From contig JANRJM010000001.1 in NCBI GenBank assembly GCA_033763975.1, forward strand, positions 1 to 64,000: a stretch of 64,000 bases of DNA, given 5' to 3'. Within the stretch, counting starts at the first letter, position 1, and each line of letters begins with the position of its first letter. Shown here one piece after another: positions 59,302-64,000 of this stretch. Both the position numbers and the translations under genes were made by a program. The notes beneath the pieces were generated by a model. The model made no database searches and was not told the DNA's origin. It worked only from the letters and a program-made list of their open reading frames with translations. This DNA comes from Planctomycetota bacterium. GTDB lineage: Bacteria > Planctomycetota > Phycisphaerae > Phycisphaerales > UBA1924.

Positions 59302-60741
59302 TCAGCCCTTCGCGCTCACGGTCACCTGCGTCGGCGCGCTCGCGGCGCCCTGCTTGGGCGCCTCGATGTGCAGGCGGCGCGTGCGGTGCGCCGACCAATC
59401 CGTAACGCGCCGGTCCGGCGACTCCGCGCCGTCGTGCACGCGCAGCACGTCGTACGTGTTGTTCCGCTGCGCGGGCACAAAGCCCGCCTCGCGGATCAGG
59501 CGGCACAGCACCGCCTCGTCCAGGCAGTACGTCGTCCCCGCGCTGCTCACCACGTTCTCTTCCATCATCACGCTGCCCATGTCGTTCGCGCCGTACCGCA
59601 GCGCCACCTGCCCCACGTGCGGGCCCATCGTTACCCACGACGCGCCGATCGAGTACACGTTGTCGAGGTACAGGCGGCTGAGCGCCTGCGTCCGCAGGTA
59701 CTCGCTCGCCCCCGCCATCCGAACGCGTCGCCCGAACTCCGCCGCCTCCGGGCCCAGCGCGCGATAGTCCACGTCGGGCTCTGCGCCCCACGCGAACGCC
59801 CGCGCCACCACGTCGCCGGGGAACTCACGCTCGAACTCGCCCTCGCCCCGCCCCCAGTCGCGCACTCTGCCCAGCGGCGTGTTCTCCCGCTGGAAGGGCC
59901 ACGAGATGAACGCCGTGTAGTGCCCGACCCCGCCCCGCGCTCCGCCGGCCTCGCGCAGCGCCCGGTCCTGCCACGCCCGCACCAGGTGCATGTGGTGCAC
60001 GCGGTCGGCGTGCCCCTCGATGTGCCCGAACATCATCGTCGCGCTCGTGAACATCCCCAGCGTGTGCGCCACGTACATCACCGTCAGCCAGCTCTCCGCG
60101 TCGCACTTGCCCAGCCCGATCTTCCGACGCACCGGGTCCGCGAAGATCTCGCCCCCGCCCCCCGGCAGGCTGTCCAGCCCCGCGTCGCGCAGGCGCGTCA
60201 GCACCCAGCGCACCTTCGCCTCGAACGTCTCGCCCGGCGGGTTGAAGAAGTGCACGAACTCGACCATCTCGGGCGGGCTGAACGCGTGCACATGGATCCT
60301 CGGAAACCTCGCCTTGATCGCGCGCAGCAGGTCGAGGTACCACTCCAGCGGCAGGCGGTCGTTCATCCCGCCCTGCATCAGAATCTGCGTGCCGCCGATC
60401 CGCTCCAGTTCCGCGATCTTCCCGAGGATCGCATCGGCCGTCAACGTGTACGCGTCGGCGTCGTCGTGGTCGCGCCGGAACGCACAGAACGTGCACTTCG
60501 CCGTGCACACGTTCGTGTAGTTGATGTTGCGGTCGATAACATACGTCCGCACCGTCTCGCCGTGCACCACGCGGCATCTTGCGTCCGCCAGCCGCCCCAG
60601 CTCCGCCAGCGGCGTGCGAGTCAGCATCTCCACGCCCTGCGCGGGCGTCAGCCGGGCCGCCCCTTCCACCACCGCGCTCAAAAAGCCCTCGTCGCGCACG
60701 TCGGCGTTCGGGCTCTCGGGGGGCGGGGTGTAGACGGGCAT
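59302..60741 (-). CDS. mqnC: Cyclic dehypoxanthinyl futalosine synthase MqnC
   Basis: A 479-residue radical-SAM enzyme of the futalosine route to menaquinone, which closes the ring of dehypoxanthine futalosine. The [4Fe-4S]/SAM motif is CTAKCTFC (Cys79, 83, 86). Other family segments are GGTQILMQGGMNDRLPLEWY, HVHAFSPPEM, DSLPGGGGEIF and SWVTMGPHVGQVALRYGAND. The C-terminus (about 60 residues after residue 420) is an extension rich in Arg, His and Ala. GGGAGAG precedes the ATG. The other mqn genes are not in the window. Confidence 0.92.
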   Translation of the reverse strand: MPVYTPPPESPNADVRDEGFLSAVVEGAARLTPAQGVEMLTRTPLAELGRLADARCRVVHGETVRTYVIDRNINYTNVCTAKCTFCAFRRDHDDADAYTLTADAILGKIAELERIGGTQILMQGGMNDRLPLEWYLDLLRAIKARFPRIHVHAFSPPEMVEFVHFFNPPGETFEAKVRWVLTRLRDAGLDSLPGGGGEIFADPVRRKIGLGKCDAESWLTVMYVAHTLGMFTSATMMFGHIEGHADRVHHMHLVRAWQDRALREAGGARGGVGHYTAFISWPFQRENTPLGRVRDWGRGEGEFEREFPGDVVARAFAWGAEPDVDYRALGPEAAEFGRRVRMAGASEYLRTQALSRLYLDNVYSIGASWVTMGPHVGQVALRYGANDMGSVMMEENVVSSAGTTYCLDEAVLCRLIREAGFVPAQRNNTYDVLRVHDGAESPDRRVTDWSAHRTRRLHIEAPKQGAASAPTQVTVSAKG

Positions 60742-60883
60742 CGGGCTCTCCCAACCCGGCCCGGAGGCCGGTTTTCAATACCTACTGAAACCTTCGAAGG
60801 ATATCATTCTTCCGTCGCCGATTCCACTTGTCCGCCCAAGCGCCCATTGCCCCGAGGCGATCCGCCGTCCACAATCCGCCCGG

Positions 60884-62635
60884 ATGCGACCCGACCAGGC
60901 CTTTGCCGCAGCGCTCGAGCACGCGAACGCCGGGCGCGTGGAGCAGGCGGAGCGTCTGCTGCGCTCCATCCTCCAGAAGTCCCCGGCCGAGCCGAACGCG
61001 AACACGCTGCTCGCGATGATCCACGGCTCGCGCGGCGAGGACGAGCGGGCGCTCTTCTACATCAGCCGCGCCGCCGCCGCCAGCCCCGATCCCGACACGC
61101 TGTTCATGCACGGGAACGTGCTGTACCTGCTGCGCCGGCACGCCGAGGCCGCCGCCGTGCTCGGACGCGCGCTCGACCAGGCCCCCGCGCACGCGCAGGC
61201 CCTCGACGTGTACTGCAAATGCCGGATGACGATCGGCGAGTCCGACGCGGCCGCCGCGGCCTTCGAGCGTGCCATCGCCGTCGAGCCCCACACCCCCGCG
61301 CTCTACTCATCGCTCGCGTGGACGTTGTGCGAGGTCGCCCGCCCCGACGACGCCGCGGCGGTGCTGCACCGCGGGCTGCGCGCCTGCCCGAACAACCGCG
61401 ACCTGGTGATGTTCGCCGCGTGCTATCTCAACTTCGTCGAGACCGATCCGAACATGCACCGCGAGCTGCACCGTCGCCTCGCGTCGTTCGATGCGCCCGC
61501 CGGTGCCGGGCCGCGCGTGCCGGTCGACAACCCCGACCCGCAGCGTGCGCTGCGCGTGGCGATCCTGTCGTCAGACCTGCGCGACCACGTGTGCGGCACC
61601 TTCCTGAGGCCGCTCGTCGCGCACGCGTCGGGCGCGGGCATCGAGCTATACCTGTACGCCGTGGTCGACCAGCCCGACGCCTGGAGCGCGTGGTTCCGCG
61701 AGCGGGCCGCCTGGCGCGACGTGGGGGCCTTGGACGCCGCCGCCCTGCGTGCGCAGTGCGCGCACGACCGCATCGACGTGCTGGTCGAGTGCAACGGTTG
61801 GACGACAGGCATGCGCCTGGCGCACCTCGCGGCGGGAGCGGCGCCGGTGCAGGCGACGTACCTGGGCTACCCGAACACCACCGGCATGCCCGGGATCGGC
61901 TGGCGCCTCGTCGATGCGGCGACCGACCCGCCGGGTGCCGAGGCGCACTGCACCGAGCGCCTCGCGCGCCTCGACGGGTGCTTTCTGTGCTACATGCCCC
62001 ACGAGGGCGACCCCGCGCCCGCCGACCGCGCGCCGTGCGAGGCCAGCGGGAGCGTCACGTTCGGGTCGTTCAACCGGGCGGCGAAGATCAGCGCCCGCAC
62101 CGTGGCCCTGTGGTCGCGCATCCTGGCCCGCGTGCCGGGGTCGCGCCTCATGCTCAAGAGCCGCGTGCAGTCCGAGGCGCTCAACCGCGACATCGCCCGG
62201 CGAATCGCGTCGGACGGCGTTGATCCCGGGCGCATCGTCTTCTCGCCCTACGCCGCCGCGCACGCCGACCACATGGCGCTGTACCGCGATCTCGACGTCG
62301 CGCTCGATTGCGTGCCCTACAACGGCACGACGACCACCTGCGAGGCGCTCGCCATGGGCGTGCCGGTCATCACGCTCGCGGGAAGCGTGCACCGTGCGCG
62401 CGTCGGCGCCTCGCTGCTCTCCGCCGCGGGGATGCCCGACCTCGTGGCCGCGGACGACGACGCGTACGTCGACCTCGCGGCCTCGCTGGGCACAGATCGC
62501 GCCCGCCTCGCCCAGACCCGCGCGCGCCTGCGAGCCGGGCTGCCCGGCTCGACGCTGCTCGACGCCGCCGGGTATGCCCGGCGGTTCGAGGCCGCGATGC
62601 GCGGCATGTGGCGCGACGCGTGCGCCCAGCGCTGA
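60884..62635 (+). CDS. TPR-repeat protein with O-GlcNAc-transferase (SPINDLY)-like domain
   Basis: A 583-residue protein. Residues 1-185 are tetratricopeptide repeats (AFAAALEHANAGRVEQAERL; ALFYISRAAAASPDPDTLFM). Residues 215-580 match the OGT C-terminal glycosyltransferase (GT41): RVAILSSDLRDHVCG, APVQATYLGYPNTTGM, TFGSFNRAAKISART, LKSRVQSEALNRDI, and CVPYNGTTTTCEALAMGVPV, the UDP-sugar site. The gene is 83 bases beyond xerD's end side and close to flagellin, so flagellin glycosylation is a plausible but unproven role. Confidence 0.88.
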   Translation: MRPDQAFAAALEHANAGRVEQAERLLRSILQKSPAEPNANTLLAMIHGSRGEDERALFYISRAAAASPDPDTLFMHGNVLYLLRRHAEAAAVLGRALDQAPAHAQALDVYCKCRMTIGESDAAAAAFERAIAVEPHTPALYSSLAWTLCEVARPDDAAAVLHRGLRACPNNRDLVMFAACYLNFVETDPNMHRELHRRLASFDAPAGAGPRVPVDNPDPQRALRVAILSSDLRDHVCGTFLRPLVAHASGAGIELYLYAVVDQPDAWSAWFRERAAWRDVGALDAAALRAQCAHDRIDVLVECNGWTTGMRLAHLAAGAAPVQATYLGYPNTTGMPGIGWRLVDAATDPPGAEAHCTERLARLDGCFLCYMPHEGDPAPADRAPCEASGSVTFGSFNRAAKISARTVALWSRILARVPGSRLMLKSRVQSEALNRDIARRIASDGVDPGRIVFSPYAAAHADHMALYRDLDVALDCVPYNGTTTTCEALAMGVPVITLAGSVHRARVGASLLSAAGMPDLVAADDDAYVDLAASLGTDRARLAQTRARLRAGLPGSTLLDAAGYARRFEAAMRGMWRDACAQR

Positions 62636-62646
62636 GGACGCCGGTC

Positions 62647-63624
62647 TCACGCCCGCGGGTGGTGTTTCGCGTGCACGCTCTTCAGCCGCGAGCGGTCGAC
62701 GTGCGTGTAGATCTGCGTGGTGCCGATGTCGGCGTGCCCGAGCAGTTCCTGCACGACGCGCAGGTCCGCCCCGCCGATGAGCAGGTGCGTCGCGAAACTG
62801 TGGCGCAGCGTGTGGGGGTGGACGTCGCGCAGCCCCGCCCGCACCGCGGCACGCCGCACGATCTGCCAGACCGCGACGCGTTCCAGGGGTCGCCCGGTCG
62901 CCGAGAGCAGGAGACGCCCGCGATCGCGCCCGTCGGGGCGAAGCAGTCGCGGGCGGCAGTCGCGTCGGTACGCGTCGATCGCGTCGCGTGCCGGCTGGCC
63001 GAAGGGCACCAGGCGCTGCTTGTTGCCCTTGCCCGTCACGCGCAGCACGCCGAGCGTGTCGAGCACGTCGGCGTCCATCGCGCCGGCCGCTTCGCTGGCG
63101 CGCAGCCCGCTGCTGTACAAGAGTTCGAGCAGCACGCGGTCGCGCTGCCAGAGGGCCGGGGCGTCGTCGTCGTCGTCTCCGGGCGCGCACGCGTGGAGGA
63201 GCTTGCGGACCTGCGCGGGCGAGAGCACATCGGGCAGGCGCTTCCAGCGGTGGGGGCGCTCGAGGGGCTCGGTGGGGTCGCGGTCCAGGGCGCCGGTCGC
63301 GACGCACCAGCGGAAGAAGACGCGGATGGACGCCAGGTGGCGCGTGACGGAGGCGCCCCCCATGAGCCGCCGGGTCTTGAGGCCCGCGAGGTGCTGCGCG
63401 ACCGCGCGGGGCGTCGCGGCGTCCAGCGAGGTGCCCCCGTGGGCACCGAGGTCGCCCAGGAGCAGCAGCACGTCCCACCCGTACGCGGCGAGCGAGTTGG
63501 GGAGCAGCCCGCACTCCACGCGGAGGTAGGCCAGGAAGCGGTCGCGGACCTTCCGCAGGGCGGGCGGGAGGTCCTCGGGCCGCGGCGAGGGGACGTCGTG
63601 ATGTCTGGCGATGCGCGCGCCCAT
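62647..63624 (-). CDS. xerD: Tyrosine recombinase XerC/XerD
   Basis: A 325-residue site-specific recombinase. The SAM-like N-domain (RDRFLAYLRVECGLLPNSLA) precedes the catalytic domain with Arg in LYSSGLRASEA, Lys in VTGKGNKQRLVPF, HTLRHSFATH (His-x-x-Arg), LLGHADIGTTQIYTHV with His and the nucleophilic Tyr. It resembles the chromosomal Xer proteins that resolve dimers at dif, though an 11-residue Asp-rich insert (CAPGDDDDDAPAL) and a longer N-terminus are unusual. The start at 63624 is used rather than 63660. Confidence 0.88.
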   Translation of the reverse strand: MGARIARHHDVPSPRPEDLPPALRKVRDRFLAYLRVECGLLPNSLAAYGWDVLLLLGDLGAHGGTSLDAATPRAVAQHLAGLKTRRLMGGASVTRHLASIRVFFRWCVATGALDRDPTEPLERPHRWKRLPDVLSPAQVRKLLHACAPGDDDDDAPALWQRDRVLLELLYSSGLRASEAAGAMDADVLDTLGVLRVTGKGNKQRLVPFGQPARDAIDAYRRDCRPRLLRPDGRDRGRLLLSATGRPLERVAVWQIVRRAAVRAGLRDVHPHTLRHSFATHLLIGGADLRVVQELLGHADIGTTQIYTHVDRSRLKSVHAKHHPRA

Positions 63625-63661
63625 GCGAGCGGGAGTATCGGGCCGGGGCGGCCCGCGCAAC

Positions 63662-63690
63662 GAAAAACGCCCCGGCGCGGGCCGGGGCGT
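63662..63690 (-). terminator. Rho-independent terminator of the flagellin gene
   Basis: Stem ACGCCCCGGC (63667-63676), GCGG loop, and its complement (63681-63690). On the minus strand it is followed by TTTTTCG. It lies 28 bases beyond the flagellin stop and upstream of xerD, which thus has its own promoter or is read through at low level. Confidence 0.85.
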
Positions 63691-63718
63691 GCGAGGTCAG
63701 GTGATGTCGTCGTCAGGC

Positions 63719-64000
63719 TTAGCCGAGCAGCGAGAGGGCCGACTGGGGCTGCTGATTCGCCAGGGCCAGGACGTTCGTCGAGGCGTTGACGAGGATCTGC
63801 GAGCGGGTCAGCTGGGCGGTCTCGGTGGCGAAGTCGCTGTCGCGGACGACGCTCTGGGCGGCGGCGGTGTTCTCGACCGCGATGCCCAGGCTGCGGATGG
63901 TCGCACCGACGGTGTTCTTCTGGAAGGCGCCCAGGCGGCCTCGCAGGCCCGAGGTCTGCTTGATCGCCTCGGACACGATCTTCTGGGCGTTGCCGAGGTC
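63719..64000 (-). CDS. Flagellin, C-terminal part (cut by window edge)
   Basis: The frame is open to the right edge, so the gene starts beyond the window. The visible 93 residues are the conserved flagellin C-terminal D0/D1 helix: LGAFQKNTVGATIRSLGIAV, ENTAAAQSVVRDSDFATETA, LTRSQILVNASTNVLALANQ and the end SALSLLG. This helix packs with the N-terminal one in the filament core. The organism is thus probably flagellated at some stage. The central variable region and any glycosylation sites are outside. Confidence 0.93.
   Translation of the reverse strand, partial: DLGNAQKIVSEAIKQTSGLRGRLGAFQKNTVGATIRSLGIAVENTAAAQSVVRDSDFATETAQLTRSQILVNASTNVLALANQQPQSALSLLG

Overview
The window looks like chromosomal DNA of a GC-rich planctomycete, most likely Phycisphaerae. 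This is an inference from several signs: two prepilin-like proteins that share the N-terminal pattern [19 protein letters not shown], a futalosine-pathway mqnC, a membrane pyrophosphatase, a PGNLRAF-type EF-P, and a RAYT transposase among REP palindromes. Because of the high GC content most reading frames are open, so genes were called from motifs, start-site context and gene overlaps.

Region 1 (1 to about 18.18 kb) is an integrated mobile element that abuts the 3' end of a tRNA-Ser(GGA) gene; its left end lies outside the window. It holds the C-terminal part of a tyrosine integrase, a large serine recombinase, a convergent XRE repressor with a palindromic operator candidate, three unrecognised genes (two of them distant paralogues with overlapping ends), and a tight six-gene operon at 5983-17301. 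That operon encodes a small excisionase-type HTH protein, a C5-cytosine DNA methyltransferase, a P-loop NTPase with a cysteine cluster, a 518-aa protein of unknown function, a 1766-aa protein, and a [4Fe-4S] HhH-GPD glycosylase. The 1766-aa protein combines a PD-(D/E)XK-like site with a C-terminal RuvB-like AAA+ motor and winged helix. The glycosylase has the tyrosine of MIG-type G:T mismatch enzymes. I read the operon as a modification-linked defence system: methyltransferase as self mark, NTPase plus motor-nuclease as effector, glycosylase as repair of deaminated 5-methylcytosine. It is the most interesting part of the window. Gene order and sizes recall DptFGH, but the combination matches no system I can name.

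Region 2 (18.2-36.1 kb) is core genome: PAP2 phosphatase and PMT-type glycosyltransferase (divergent), truB, membrane proteins, folE2, the elongasome pair mrdA-rodA, rsmG, a PrsW protease, a DinG-like helicase, a phosphomannomutase, a membrane P-loop protein, and a small membrane gene broken by an in-frame TGA.

Region 3 (36.1-50.8 kb) carries pcrA/uvrD, an APC permease fused to a stress-protein-like domain, elbB, a duplicated [prepilin + small membrane protein] module, a Ser/Thr kinase, infC, a lipoprotein, hppA and rpsU.

Region 4 (50.8-52.5 kb) is a lipoprotein gene followed by a repeat-rich stretch (8-bp and 14-bp tandem repeats) and a RAYT transposase flanked by inverted REP-like palindromes. 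Region 5 (52.5-64.0 kb) holds citrate synthase, trpF, a predicted outer-membrane protein, efp-aroK, two tandem Tat-exported metallo-beta-lactamase-fold proteins, mqnC, a TPR/O-GlcNAc-transferase-like protein, xerD and the C-terminus of a flagellin cut by the window edge.
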